A stretch of 64,000 nt of DNA from Monomorium pharaonis (Eukaryota; Arthropoda; Insecta; Hymenoptera; Formicidae): positions 6,074,010 through 6,138,009 of the forward strand of contig NC_050468.1 of the NCBI RefSeq assembly GCF_013373865.1, in the 5' to 3' direction. The stretch's first letter is position 1; every line of letters begins with the position of its first letter. The position numbers and the translations under genes were made by a program. Under the pieces are notes generated by a model, which was given only the letters and a program-made list of their open reading frames with translations, was not told the origin of the DNA and made no database searches. Positions 14,536-28,565 of this stretch are shown piece by piece.

Positions 14536-15332
14536 GCGTGAAGCGTTTTCTATCGAAAGCTCTTCTCTTCGGGAGTCTCTTTACCGAGAACTTCGTGCTG
14601 AATGGTATGAAAATGCTTGTCAGTTGTCGGAAAAGTGCGTCGTGATAAGAGGTGATTTCATTCAAGAGTAGACGCACATGTACGTGCCAGATGCACGTAC
14701 ACTTTCATGATCGATAATGTATTCAATTTGATCGCAAGACGCAACTTTAACATAAAACGATTTTTATTCTAAAAACTGGATACTGATCTTTATAAAATTC
14801 TTCGCCAAAGGCTGAGACACGGAAAGAGATGTAAGCATCCATAATTTACGATATTAATGTACAGAAAAACGCTTTTTAAGACCCGAAAAGGTTGTTTGAC
14901 GTTCGCCGATGTGAAACGATCTTTTTCGCGATATTACGATGCGCGGAGCAGCCCAGTCAAGGGAAAAAAGCCATGCAAACAAGATAAATCGGACAAAATA
15001 AATCAAACGGAGTGAATTATACTCCGTACTTTGCTCGCCTGCCGACTTCAACGAGTTAAACGTTCGGCGCAACAAAGAAAGCAGACATAATAACTTTGGT
15101 TGACGCAGCATAGCACTGTTTCCTTCTCGAGAATATAACCGTGCTGTAATATCGTATCTCGGAATTTTCTCGGATAAACAGACGTAAATCGTTCGAATAT
15201 TCCACAAAATGATAAAACATGAAATTTAGGAAAGAAGAATATATTGTAATTATAAACGACACGTATGCATGTAGCGCGTATAATAAATATCAGAAATATT
15301 TTAAAAATGTATACACATTGATACAATCTCTA

Positions 15333-15360
<28 letters not shown>
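15333..15360. repeat. Poly-T tract
   Basis: Twenty-eight consecutive T. On the minus strand this could be the A-tail of an old retroposed copy ending here, but no flanking duplication was identified. Confidence 0.85.
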
Positions 15361-15363
<3 letters not shown>

Positions 15364-16588
15364 TACATAATTGAGTGAATAACGTAAAATATCTGCGTGT
15401 AACGCTATATATACTTTTTGAAGTAATATTAGATTCGGAACTGCTCAAAGTCATTTCGATCATTCAGCGGGGTCTATCGATTGAAGATTGGGGAAAAGTA
15501 GCACGCCTCACGGCTAATCCAGCATATTGCCATCTCACTGGCCAATTTATGATTATGACGCGATGCGAAAGTTAACGAGAGCGGTGAGGGTCGGCTTCAC
15601 TGTCTGCGACGTTACAAGCTCGTTTGTTAAACTTAAAATTGATCCTCTCTTCGATGGAGGGAGTACCGTGGTACATTAATTACGGCGGGATGGGTACGGC
15701 AACAGGAAGGGGGATCGGTAGGAACTCTTGTCACTGGAATTAGAAGGCGTTTCGCACAAAGCGCGGCTTCTCCTGACGGGAGACTCGAATTTCACTTACT
15801 GCTCTTTTGCCAGAATTCTTCGACGTACTTCAGAATAGTTTATTAGAGCTTGCAGTGAAGTCGACATTACTGAAAAAGACAAAGAGTAAATACATTATAA
15901 AAATTCTGACTATTAGAATAATGACCTCAATAATACTATTTAATATAATGAATAATTTAAACATTTTTAATATTTATTAATATTTATTAACAGAGAAAGG
16001 GAGAGAGAGGGGGGCGGATGGAGGGAAGAAGCAAAAAAAATCTTGAATATCTTTAATAATTGTTAAATTATGAACACGTGGCTTTATTTGATAAAAATTG
16101 TATAATTATAAAAATAATATATTATAGGTAATTAGGTAATACTATATTGCGGTATCATGATTTAATTAATAATAATAATAATAGCCTTAATAATACTAAA
16201 GCTATCGAAAAGTATAATATTTTAAATATTTTAACATTTATTATATATGCGCGCAAATATACACGCGAGATATTTTATTATTAACTATATTCCGCTTTAT
16301 TCTTGCAAAAATGGCAATTCACGCGTGAATAATAATTCGACAATATGGTGGATTAGCTACGAGTGCCATCGACGTCAAAGGAGGACGTGCAGACATCGTG
16401 AAAAGGCAGAATACATCCTACAATAGAAGGGATTTTACAATTGTATTCTCAGTCTCTATCCTTATTTGGATTCTATGCAATCGTAGGTACTTACGAGTGC
16501 GGATATACCTAACGAACTCGAGCTCCTGCGACCAAGCCGAGGCGCATTCCGACTAGGGAAAGTTCAAGCTCGTCCTTAACTCGGCGCA

Positions 16589-16640
16589 AGCTCGTATAAC
16601 TTCTATCCGTCGCTCGTCCCCTCGTATAACTTCTGTCCAG
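16589..16640 (+). repeat. Short direct repeat
   Basis: CTCGTATAACTTCTATCC and CTCGTATAACTTCTGTCC occur about 32 bases apart with one difference. Function unknown. Confidence 0.5.
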
Positions 16641-17900
16641 AGTTCGTTCCACGGATAAATAGGTATGGGTACATTTGCATCTCCTTCTCGGATCTCTCTT
16701 CTGCCGCCTATATTATATTCTAGCTGTTCTCATTTTCTACACTTGCCCTCGTTGTGAATACCGCGGCTACATTGTACGTTCATTTTTCTGCCGAGCTTGA
16801 CGGATGTTTCGTCACATCCGTTTTAGTCTCGCGTTCAGTTCACAAATAAACAAATCTTGTTACAGCAGAGTCGCCGTGAAAAATTGCTCACCCGCTAAAG
16901 CCTCATCTCTTCGCTTGACTAATGGATGTAATTTTGGAAAACGCAATGTGGGAATAATAATCTCTGGTTATAGTTCAATCCCATTTTGATATCTAATTTT
17001 GCCTTCCGATTTTGCGTGCTCGTGATAATTAATGTGATTGCACATGATATTATTGTATGCTACGCTTGTCAGATTGAATTCAGCGTGTTGCTAAATTTAT
17101 ATAATTCGGCATATTTCGCTCTTCTCGATTTCGCACATATTTAACGCACAGAATTTCACAGTAGAAAAAATGGATTTGGATAATATATAGAAATAAAATA
17201 ATAAATATACAATTTTTAAACACAACATATTTTCATTAAAAAGGCAATCGTTTATATTTAGTAGCAGTAGTTATGCTATATTAAATTTTTCCGTAGATTA
17301 ATGCGTTTAAAGTATAACTCATTTGTCCACTTTGCTTTTTTTTAGCTACGCTAGCTATCTCTTATTCGTATTACGTCATCATTTTTTAAAATTATTTTAA
17401 CTTTCAGAATTTTTACAGTTGCTATCATAATTGCATATTATTGGTTAATTGAGAAATAAAATCTATAAAATTTCCTACTCTGTACCAATTGTAAGATAAT
17501 CGATTAGATATTCAATAGATTTCATAACGTATGTGTGATTACGCGTTGTCCATAATTTTCATTGATTTTCTATATTAATTAGTTGTGTAGCTTGCATTAT
17601 TTATTTAATCTGTATAATCAACTATCTTTCTTGCGTTATTATATATGTGCCATTATTACATTCACTTTATTATTTTGCCATGTATTGTTTTATTCGAACA
17701 TAAAGGTGCCTAATAATTAACGAGTTTGTTTTGTTAACATGTATTGTTGTATCAATATGTATTGTTTATTATCAATTTATTTTCAAAATTTTAATTTTGT
17801 TATATAGCTTAAAGATATTGAAATAAATTGCACAACAAAATTGCAAACAAAGCTAAATTAAAATTTTTTTATATGTGTCTCTCTCTTTCTCTCTTTCGGC

Positions 17901-18115
17901 ACTGATCATATTCTAAAAATTGCACACGGATATATTGTACGTAGAAAAACTGTCCACTACACAGTTTTTTTTACGCACAATATATCCGTGTGCAATTTTT
18001 AATTCAAGGATAATTCTTATGCACAGTTCTTCCACGTACAATTTTTTTGTGTACAATATATTTGTGTAGAATATTCTGATCGTGTACAATTATTTTGTGT
18101 AGAATATGATCAATG
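17901..18115. mobile_element. Nested inverted-repeat element (MITE-like)
   Basis: Outer ends ACTGATCATATTCTA (17901-17915) and its near reverse complement (18100-18114) enclose a strong inner hairpin: 17915-17953 pairs with 17961-18000 (TTGCACACGGATATATTGTA against its complement). The right half repeats GTGTACAAT and GTGTAGAATAT motifs in tandem. A CA/CG microsatellite follows at 18157. Confidence 0.65.
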
Positions 18116-18156
18116 CTTCTCTTTCTATGTTCATTAATTTGTACTTTTAACATTAT

Positions 18157-18204
<48 letters not shown>

Positions 18205-18207
18205 GCG
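18157..18207. repeat. Compound CA/CG microsatellite
   Basis: Alternating purine-pyrimidine throughout: a short GC run, about 14 CA units, then about eight GC units. A classic potential Z-DNA tract. Confidence 0.9.
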
Positions 18208-19803
18208 GATATACATATAAATGTATATTTATAAAATTAAAGAGCTGTTTGAAACGATAACGAAACTGATAGAATACAAATTAAATAAAAATTATGATTA
18301 ATTAAATTATTAAATTCATACATTGTAAGAACTCGGAACAAAAAGCAGTTTGATAGAATCGCTTTTTTTTACTCACAACGAGATTGCACGAGATTCATTG
18401 CTAGCGTAACGGGTACGTGATTTCACGCGTACCCTCATTTTCCTCACGTTTTCCTTTTCCCTTCAAACACATCATTTTTTATTCATTCTGCATAACGGTG
18501 CCCCCCTGCCATTAGTTTCGTCTTTTCCTCTCTGTCTAACTGTCTTCGTCTGACCTGCTTTGCCTCTCACTTCGCGGGTTCGACCGGCTTTTTACACCCG
18601 GTCGTTAGGAGCCGGACCGCAAATGTCTCCGCATGAATTCTAATGTTCGACCCTCGCCCACACCCGCAATTCTCCCTCTTACTCTCTCCTTAGCCTTCCG
18701 CCGTCATCCGTGGCCCGGTAATCCCGGCCAGTTTCGTCCCCCCTTCGTCACCCTCGAGCGTTTCCGCGGGCGGAATTTGCTGGGGTCCACCGTAACGCGA
18801 ATACCGCGGAAGTCGTGTGATACCAGGGAAGCGTTTTGTCCTGCATTTTCATAAGATTCCGACGACGGCACGTTAAGGCTAATTGTTTCGTTAATTTATG
18901 AGCGGTACAGCGGTCCTCTCTGCTAACGACGGTGCTGTTAATTGATGTGAGGTTTCATAGTGTGTCACTCAAACTACAAACCGGATACCTTTCTACGGTC
19001 TGGTTGGCTAAGCAGAAAACAAAAGAGACCCACATATTCGTAGAAATATGTCACTGATGGTAGGTATTTTATTTTGAAAAAATCTGTAAGCATAGAAATT
19101 CGGATACCGTTAATTATATATTATCGCACTTGTTTATAAAAAAAATCGTCTATTTTTCTTCTTTCTTTTTCTTTTTTTTTCCTCTTTTGTACAAAGAAGA
19201 TTCTTTTAGTAACTTTTTATTGAAATAATTTATTTCCCAGTTATGGCAGACGTCAAATTAATATGCGTTTACGATCGTCGACAGCTTTTCGTCGCATTGT
19301 CCGCAAAAACGTTGGAGTCCCAGAAAACGGAGCATTACCGAAGCAAATAAACGCGTGATGCAGTTTCGCGCATTCGCGCTACAATGAAATTAGACTCACG
19401 GGAATTGGGGGCGATTTTATTTCTCCTCGTTAGGGAGCGACACGTGCTGCTAAACGAAGCGTCCGAAACAAAGGGCTCGATCGGCACGACATCGTAATTT
19501 GCCGAGACGCGCCATGGAAGGGTGGTTGACACTCGTTGCGCGCGACTTTCTAAAATGAGATTTGTGCTGCGCTTTGTCGTCGCGCGGATAATCGCAGCCG
19601 TCGCGAAGCCAGCGCGTTCTGATAATCCAGCCTGACGAGCCTGATCCGGTGGCTCGTTTTTTTAACGAACCTGCGAGCGACTCGCCGATAAAAATGACAG
19701 AACTTTATCAGGGGTCGCCCGTGCTCGGCCATACTGTCGCTGGCTCGATAACGCGGTCTCGCTCTTGCAGGGCGATTTATGCGGGAGTCCTTATCGTCCC
19801 GGC

Positions 19804-19880
19804 CAGAAAGAGAGAAAAAGAGAGAAAGAGAAAGGGGGAGGGAGCAGAGGAGGAAGGGAGAAAGAGAGAGAGAGAGAGAT
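19804..19880. repeat. Purine-rich tract
   Basis: About 75 bases of G and A on the plus strand with a single C, ending in a GA dinucleotide run. Confidence 0.85.
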
Positions 19881-20609
19881 CGAAGGTTTGCTTTATGAAA
19901 AATTGGGAAAAATTATTTCGTACCGGCGCCAATCCGCACGGATCTCATCTGTCATGGTATCGCAGCTCGATATGTCAATTCTATCTCGTTATACCTACCG
20001 GCGCATTTTCTGTCAGCGTGGATCAGATCATGCGTTATGTGTTGAGAAAATTCACAAGCACTCCACCAACCATCTGTAACATAGTTTCTTGATCCATTCG
20101 CTATCGCAACGCTACACTTAATCAAGTAAAATATAATGAAAGAGGATAAGACATATTACGAGCTTTAGAATTTATGATAATTGTAAAGCAATTATATATA
20201 ACGTATTAATGATACGCTTGATTTTTTGGCAAATAGATATAAAATTTGTGCCGCGGCTGGCGCTGAAAAAGCACGTAAAGTGAGCATTGCACAAGAGACG
20301 AGCATTTTCACGAAGGGAAGAATGCACGTTATTTGCACCGGTGAAAAAATTAACAGAATTCGACCGATCTGTTCGTGCGCGCGCGTGCTCGCACGATTTA
20401 TTCCTCTTACTGGTAATCGCGAAGACGACCATTTTCTCGACCATTTTTCCGCCCATTTGCCGCACCATTTTTTCCCGTCGTACCTACTGGCTCGAATGAA
20501 GACAAACGTGGCACGAGAGACGGCGATGCGATACACATATATAAACGCGTATGTACGTACCCCACGTGTGCACCTAAATATATATACCTCCTCGCCGAGG
20601 TTAAGTGAC

Positions 20610-20735
20610 GTGGCACTGGCTTTATGGAAATGAACGGGGAAGTTCTGCATTTACGACGACGCCGACGCAAAGTTTTCCCTGGAATTCGGTTCTACCGCGA
20701 CGTCGACGTTGGGACATTCAAGTTTTAGCGGGAAC
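20610..20735 (+). repeat. Diverged duplicated block, copy A
   Basis: The GC-rich core GAAGTTCTGCATTTACGACG...CTGGAATTCGGTT resembles 22070-22160 at roughly 70% by eye, with a 12-base identity CTGGAATTCGGT. See copy B. Confidence 0.45.
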
Positions 20736-22044
20736 GAAAGGGCGCGGGTCGCGTAATATTTCGAAAGCAAAATGTCATTTGCTGTGATTAAAAGTTTATA
20801 GCAGTTCCGGATTTAATGCGAGTTATCGTGCAATTGCTTATTTACGCTTCTCGCGCATCCACCTTGTGAATTTTCTCAATAGAAAAATCTCTAGCCTGAC
20901 AGAGTGCATAAATATTCCATTCACAGATTAAAAATATATCGGGAGCAATTTGAATAAAGAACGAAAAATGAAGTAGCATATTCCAAATTAATTGAATCAG
21001 ATTATTTTCTATATTGCATACGATTCATATTGTATACAAGTAATTTTAAGTTTCTAAAAGAAAAGGGGAAAAAATCGCGAAACTTGTTCAACTTCTTTTC
21101 TCTTACCAGATATGCAATTGCATTTCAGATGGAATTCAGTATTTACATTAACTTTTGCATTTTATCGTGTGTCAAAATTGTCGAATATATTTCGTTATAT
21201 CTAGAACATAAAATTGCTTGAAATGGACTTTTTTGTTTAAACTAAAGATCAGCGTAAAGAATATTAATATTTTAAGCTTTTATTTCATCATAACAATAAT
21301 AGTATAGAGAAAGATTGCCATTACTAGCATATTACTTTGTTTTTAATATACATATAATGATAATATTTTTTAGATTAAAACGTTTGAAAACAAACGTAAA
21401 CTTCTATAGCAGTTTTTATATTGCTTCATATTGCTTCATATTTTACTTCATATATGTTTCATATTTATAGAAATGTTTTCACAACATAATTAAAAATGAA
21501 AATTTGAGAAATTAAGTTTCAAATTTGGTATAGTAGATATATTTTCCTCTTTGCATTGACAATCTTTCTTTAAATAAAATATTAAGAAGCATATATAATT
21601 ATAATTATAGATATCTAAAATTACGTTATAACTAAATTTAAAAGTTACATAATTATGATAGATTCTATATACAGATTTTATATACAATAATTTAAAGAAT
21701 ATTAAAAGAATATTAAAAGATTGAATGTAACAACTTTTTAAAAAATCCAAATTGAATTGTTCACTTGAAAAAGATTTAAATTAAAGATCGAAACGTAGTA
21801 CATTTTATGTAATAAATATTCTTTAGTCTGTCAACTAAAAACTATATAATCTTGTCTGTTTCTTGTCTGTATTACTGCCGACAATAAGACTAATTTCATA
21901 TCGTTTGAAAAATTAAAAATTTATATATCGCTGATAATAAGTATACCATCACAAACAGCTATTGTAAGACCATTAAAAACTAACCGTTTCTGTATCGATG
22001 TATTGTAACATACGACGGGTATGAACGTCAACCCCAACGATGTG

Positions 22045-22165
22045 AATCTCTTGTCCAGAGAAACAAGCAAAGAAGTTTCGCATTTACCGCGACACTGACG
22101 AAAACTTTTCGCTGGAATTCGGTCTTGCCGAAACGAGGGACAGAACGTCCAAGTTTTTGCAAGAA
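22045..22165 (+). repeat. Diverged duplicated block, copy B
   Basis: The core GAAGTTTCGCATTTACCGCG...CTGGAATTCGGTC aligns with copy A, 1.43 kb upstream in the same orientation. It may be an old dispersed repeat or a duplicated regulatory block within the receptor intron. Confidence 0.45.
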
Positions 22166-22581
22166 AGGTCGAAGGGCTGTCGGCCCGACCGGAAATGCGT
22201 TTCCAAGATGAACTTGCCCCTCTCCGCGGCAACGGTAAACTTGGACATCAAAAAAAGCGCTGGCTGAAGCGTGTCCAGAATTTTTCGCTTCTTTACCGGA
22301 TAAGAAGTATTGAAATGCGACGTACAAACTTTGACGCGACTTTTCCAGATCATTCAAAGTTGCGTGTACTTTTATCTTACACGATCGATCGCATTTGTTT
22401 CAACCCCTTCATGGGTTCATGTTGCATCCGATTGTTGTACATTATACGCATTATCTTTTATCTATTTTTTGTTTAGTATCCTTTTACCATCCGTAATCCC
22501 CTTATTTAGAAGACATAAAAGTCGAATTTTATAGACAATTATTTCTACGAGGAATTTCTTTTACGAAAGAGGTAATATAAG

Positions 22582-22584
<3 letters not shown>

Positions 22585-22622
<38 letters not shown>
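22585..22622. repeat. AT microsatellite
   Basis: About 19 AT units. Confidence 0.9.
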
Positions 22623-22625
<3 letters not shown>

Positions 22626-23394
22626 GGAAATCTTTCTCGTATTTCGAATTTTCTTTTATGTCCTAAAGTTGAGTAAACTTTAACATATATTCTTCAAGTT
22701 ATGGAACGTTTTATTACATTCATAAATAATAACTCTCTATCAGAGCTTGTGTGTAAAAATGATCCACAAACATCTACTAAATGTATTGGATAAGTTTCTT
22801 CAGACTTTCAACACATATTACGTGAAATAGCTTCTCGTATGCCAATAATATCTACCGAGCGTCCATTTATATTTCAATAAACTTCTTATGTAAAGCTTCC
22901 GAGAATTAAGCTAAGTACCGAGTCAGACACATTGTCGATAACGCACGTGCGCGTGGTTTTCCTCTTTACAACAACAAATAGATTTTACATTAATTAAAGA
23001 CTGCTTACGTTTCGAGTGATTTGATTTAGGTGCACGCTTAAATCAAAACGGCATTCGTGAGCGGCAATATGTGCGCCCGTGATTCTATTATGCGACTTAA
23101 AATGTATTACGTGTGTACCTTCGAGTCGTTTGTTTTCACCTAGGCGCGAGTTATAATCTTCTTACACTTGGCGAATGTGCGCGCGCGTGTATATCACCGT
23201 GCATGCGGTAACTACGTACATTCCGAACGTTGGATTATCGCTTCGGTACAATTTCCACGCTATTCGCGTTCTCTCCGCGACGTCTCGTAATTCACAAACC
23301 ACCTACAACCGAAACCGCCCCGCTCTCCCAGCCCGAATATCTGGAGCAGAAAGAGCTTTCGAGGGCGTCGACGAGGGATGCGAGGGAGAAAAAG

Positions 23395-23399
<5 letters not shown>

Positions 23400-23425
<26 letters not shown>
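23400..23425. repeat. GA microsatellite within a purine-rich stretch
   Basis: About 13 GA units; a second GA run of similar length lies at 23487-23512. The whole 23370-23550 interval is strongly purine-biased. Confidence 0.9.
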
Positions 23426-23429
<4 letters not shown>

Positions 23430-24366
23430 AAATAAAAAAGGGGGAAAGGTAGACAAAAAGAAACAGTAACGGGGATAGAATCGAACGAGAGAGAGAGAGA
23501 GAGAGAGAGAGAATAAAGCTATTGAAATAGAAAAAAAAACGTAAGAGGCGGCTTTAAAACGGGGAAAAGGACGAAGAGTTTCTCCCATAAAATATCGTGA
23601 CACTTTTTCTCCACCTTCGCCCTCGTGCCAATACGACTTCTTTTCTTCGACGACTGGCTCAGAGAACGCGCAAAATTAAAATCGGCATTCGAGCCTTCGA
23701 ACGCGACGAGAATCAATCGATACGGATTACCGAGTTGCACGTAACGGTAAGTATTGCCTTTCGTATGGCGCGAATCTTTGTTGCTTATTCCACGGGAATG
23801 TTTGCTGACCGATGATAAAGTTATTGTTTGGTCACAATCGGATTCAATTTAATATTTTTTTCTTCTAGCGATGTTTCTACAATATCGAAAGGATATTAAA
23901 AAAATGTTTATCGGTGTGAACAATTTCGCCGAGAAAAATCATATTTTTCGAGCATTATTTATTTAAAATTTTACGGATCTATGCAAATGAAATATCCCTT
24001 ATTCAGCATACATCATTAAGATGGATTACGTATACTGCATCACAACAATTAAAATTGAATTAAACCATGATAGCGTTAGTTTAACCGGCGTAGTATCGTG
24101 GGACTCCTGTCATTGTAAACATAATACGACACAATCGATCAACCGACCGAAATTCTGAATATTCCTCGATAATAATAATCCCCACATTTAATGGAACAAA
24201 TCCTGCTGGGAAAATTTACGGCTGGCTCATATTCGCCCGGTTTGGTTATTCTTAATCGTTTTTCGATATACGATCCTACAACTATAGATTCTCTCTAAAA
24301 CTTTCTCGACCCTACTTGCCATATATTTCGCACCGTACCAACCACGTCAGACGATAATCTTGTATC

Positions 24367-24392
24367 TTCATATTACATGTATGTAATATGAA
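24367..24392. repeat. Perfect 12-bp-stem palindrome
   Basis: TTCATATTACAT, GT, ATGTAATATGAA: a 12-base stem with a two-base centre. A second perfect 12-base stem with an 11-base loop (GTTTGCAATTAT and its complement) lies 300 bases on, at 24668-24702. Confidence 0.6.
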
Positions 24393-26881
24393 TATGCATA
24401 TGCAACGTAAGATTATATATGTGTGTATGCTATTTTTCGTATATTATATTTTCGCAACAGATAAATATTTCTTACACTTTTATTTTTACGTATCTTAATT
24501 CTATTAGGCTAATATAATTATTTATATTTAAGCTCAAAATTAAGAGCTGTGTAATATTTTAGAGTTGAGATAATTCTTTTATTAGCAATTAATTTTCTTT
24601 TTGTTTTTTTAGATACATTTTTTAGAAAAAAATTTTAAACATTCGAAAGATTAACAATTAAAATCATGTTTGCAATTATATATATGATAAATAATTGCAA
24701 ACTTGACTTGAATTATTATACTTTTTAATATTTATTAGTTATAAAATTATTAATAATTGACATGCGTTTGACAATTGCTACCATTAATTCGCCCATTGTT
24801 AAATTACGTTACAAATTACCTCACGTCGAATCGAAATTGGAGCGATAGGTAAGTACGAGGTTACAGTTTAAACGAAAATAATTGTTCGTTATCGGCGTCG
24901 AAGTTCCTGACCAATGGAACGGGACAGAGCCACTAATCAGACAGCAATATAGGTAGAGCAGCGGAACTGTAATACGGATAGAGATGAAGCGGAGCAGTCG
25001 GGAGGGGAAGAACAAGAAGAGTGTGAGAGCGGTCCTTCCAATAGGATTAACCCTCGTTCCGTTAATCCTTTTATTGGGGCGGCAAATCCTGCGACAGGTC
25101 ACGAAAGAGGGTGTCTGCTGGACCCGGATTCGCGGGCGGATATCCCGGCGATGGGGACCGGGACACGATCCCAAGTATATCGAAATCGCTATTAGACTCG
25201 ACGGTTTAACGACGCCGATAACGGTCTTATAAGGGCTCTACGTATGTCCGCCGATATCGAGAATTTCGGCCATTCGATTTCGAACTCGCTGACCCCCCGA
25301 CCAGCCGATAATTTTTGGAAAGCCCGACTCCAGCCAGATTTTCAGCCAGGTATTCGCGCGATATATCTGCGCGAGATAGTGTCATCTCGAGTTTGAGCGC
25401 GTTCGATCAATATTTCACAATTTTCACGTCACTTCATGTACTTCCACATATTTCATGGTAAACATAATATTCCTTGTTAACTGAATGGAGAACTTATTAT
25501 CTAGCGCCGTGATATATAATATATGACATAAATGAAAGAACCTTTCTCATGCTAATCACCACTCACCGTTGGCGTCGACTGCTTGTCAACCAGCGGTTAT
25601 AATATTAAAAAAAAAAAAAAACATAGAGGCTACTCGTTGCTAAAGAAACGGATCAAGAAGCATTAGCTCCTTTTAGAAATGGAAACGGAAGGCGATGAAA
25701 TCCACACGTGATAAATGGGAATATGTTTGATGTGTATAGACAGATCTATTCGTGTTACGCGTATGCAACGTATATAACATATCCACGTATGCGCAGATAA
25801 ATACGAAAAATGGAGATCGTGAGAGGAGAACTCGAGAGTGAGAAAAATCAGTATCAAAAGAAGAGTGTAGAGTTGCATTTGCATGCGAATCCACGTTTTT
25901 CCCGTTCCTTTACAGCAGGATAACGCGTGGCATCAAATGACGGCGGCGTGTTCCACTACTTTAATGTCCATCAGTATGTTTGGGATTAGAATCGCGCATG
26001 TTTTCTGTTATAAAGTAAATTTATGAAAAAATGCGTGAGCTCGCGTACTAAATGGAATATTACCTCTTAACCTGTAGAAAAGAACACAAACCATGGAAAA
26101 ATGATATCGCATACGAGGTGAAGCCAAAAATTAACGACCACATTTAATTAAATCCCGCATCAAAGAGGAACGTGGTCAAAATTTTAGTTTCCTCTCCCAT
26201 TGCAATATCTTTTTATTAACTTTCCATCAATTCAATTTCGCGCCATTAACTGATGTGACCCGCTTCTGTGAAACAGATTGTGCACATACCCCATCGATAT
26301 ATTACTTGTACATCATTGACTTTATTTCGAACATTTTGTACGCGAATAAATAGCGCCTTTGTGGAGATGAGGTAATATCTAGGCTATCTATTTGCGTTCA
26401 AGCCGCGATACCTAAGTCAAGCTCCTGCTCTTCACAGTTAAATGGCTCACTGGATTTGCCTGCGTTTGATGTTCATCTATGTACAGGATCATACATATTC
26501 CCCTATTCGAAGTTTGCAAATCCGATCTTGTTTGTGTGGTTACGAACGAGCTCGATACTTGCAATTGGAACAATGCGAGAGCGAAAATTAGAGAGGCGAT
26601 GAGGGGAGAGAGGAACGAAGAAATATGTAAATTGGATTTACTCGATTATTACGATTATCTACATCTCGGGTAAACTAATTAAACTTTCATCAAAGAGTTC
26701 ATGATACTAAGAGGTATAGAGCAAGGTTTGCATTCGCGGTCATGCTTCAACTAAGATTGATTTCCAGTCGCGTTTACGATCGAACTGGTCATCCAGTTTG
26801 ATGCTCTTCGACATGTATACTGTTAGAGAGATCGTAGCTACGGATAGAGCACTCTCAACTAATTAAATTTGTGCAGATGCG

Positions 26882-27063
26882 TTATGAGAAATAAAAATTG
26901 TAGGACAAACGTTTATGAGAAAATATACACAAAATAAACATAATATTTAGCGTAATGAGCGTAACTAATTGAGCGCTATTTTTCTTGTCTTTTTATTATG
27001 AAATTTAATTGTGAAATTAAAAGAAATCTCACGAACGTTTGTTCTACAATTTTTATTTCATAA
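26882..27063. mobile_element. MITE-like element with ~38-bp terminal inverted repeats
   Basis: The left end (26882-26920) contains AATAAAAATTGTAGGACAAA and the right end (27027-27063) is its reverse complement with a few changes and a two-base gap. The 106-base interior is AT-rich and unpaired. No clear target duplication. Confidence 0.65.
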
Positions 27064-28504
27064 TTAAAATTTCAGTCGAAATGAAAAATTCAAAAACCGC
27101 AAATTCACAGAATATTATTAGAAAAATGTTTGATTGAATTTTTTGTGAGTAAAAACATTTTTTAGATACGTTCCATTCAGAAAAGTTTGCGAAATGCACC
27201 GTTTCGACACAACATCGTTTGTTTGTAATATAAACATTAATCTGTATTCATGACCATTTTTAATTTTGAAGCAGATAGCCACGCTTAAATCACCTTCATT
27301 TATTTACTTAATATCGTTACAGTGAGAGAACTTGTTATTTGAGATTTTGCAAATCTAATTATGTTTATTAATCCAACAAAATTTCCATAAATAGTGTAGC
27401 ATAAGTAACGCAAGCTTTGAACCACAAATGATATTGCAAATGACTAAATAGTCTGATTCTATCTTAAATTTAACAAAACAAACTCACGTTTAAGCAATAA
27501 TCAGTTTATTTGAGAATTACCCTGGTGATCATTTTTCTTATGACAGAAGACGTGTGTAACGTCCCTCAACAATTCGCTCGGCTTAGTGTCGATATTTTTA
27601 CGTGTATACGTGCAGACGTATTTCTCCTTGCACGAGCGAGCTTACAAATCCGATTGCAGCCCCGGGCCGTTGTAGCAAGCCGACTACCGGTCTTTTCGAG
27701 GTGCAAAGCGAAAAAAAGAGGAACCGAAAAGGAGAAATGAGAGGAAACATCATGGGGGGGGGGGGAGGGGGGAGAAGGAAGGGCCAGTTCCGATTGAACA
27801 GGGAGGATTTGAGAAAAGGGGTAAAAGCGAGGGTGCGCCCTTACAAATAGAATGGCGAAGGAGACCCGACGGTTTTATCGTCGAAGCGATAGAATCTACG
27901 AATACGGCCACCACCAATCGTTTGTCTCGAGAAAAAGCGACACGCGCGAAGTTCGACTAGTGTCACTATGTGATTAATCTTCAATGTGATCATCTTGCCA
28001 AAGAATCGCATTTTGTTCACGAATACCGTTATCATAACAAAATTTTGTTAAAATTTTGTTCTTAAAATTTAGCTCCATTTAACTATGGTGCAAAACATAA
28101 AAAATTCAAAAATAAAAATCTTCTCTTATAAATTTCTTTAAACAAAAAGAGAATTTAAAAAATATAATATTTTTATTTGATTGCACAGTAAATACAACAA
28201 ATTTAATTTTTATTGCACAACGAATTTAACATATTAATCCCAGAATACTAACTATGGGTGAATTTTCAAGGCTTAATTCAAGTGTATTAAATAGCAGCGC
28301 CAGGCAGGAACTTGTGGTTCCACCTATTCTCCTCTTTGTAGTCATAGATCTACATTACGTTCTTTAGTTTTATACGAGTTCCAACTTGCCTGGAATAATC
28401 ACTAAGAGTAATGTTAATGTAACCTTTTTCTATTTATTTTTTGCAATATATTTTGCAATACATTATTTGCGAATAAATTTATTTTTATAATTAATAAACT
28501 ATTT

Positions 28505-28508
<4 letters not shown>

Positions 28509-28551
<43 letters not shown>

Positions 28552-28565
28552 ATAGATAGATAGAT
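28509..28565. repeat. TA then GATA microsatellite
   Basis: About 20 TA units followed by four GATA-type units. Confidence 0.9.

Noticed and set aside
14384..14677. Open frames on both strands encoding Leu-Ser or Arg-Glu repeats
   Set aside because: They are translations of the CT microsatellite, not genes.
18541..18620. GGTTCGACC resembling a tRNA B box
   Set aside because: No matching A box or cloverleaf stems at the required spacing.
20172..20670. Overlapping frames up to 152 codons on both strands
   Set aside because: Mutually overlapping frames on both strands in GC-rich sequence, with no recognisable motifs.
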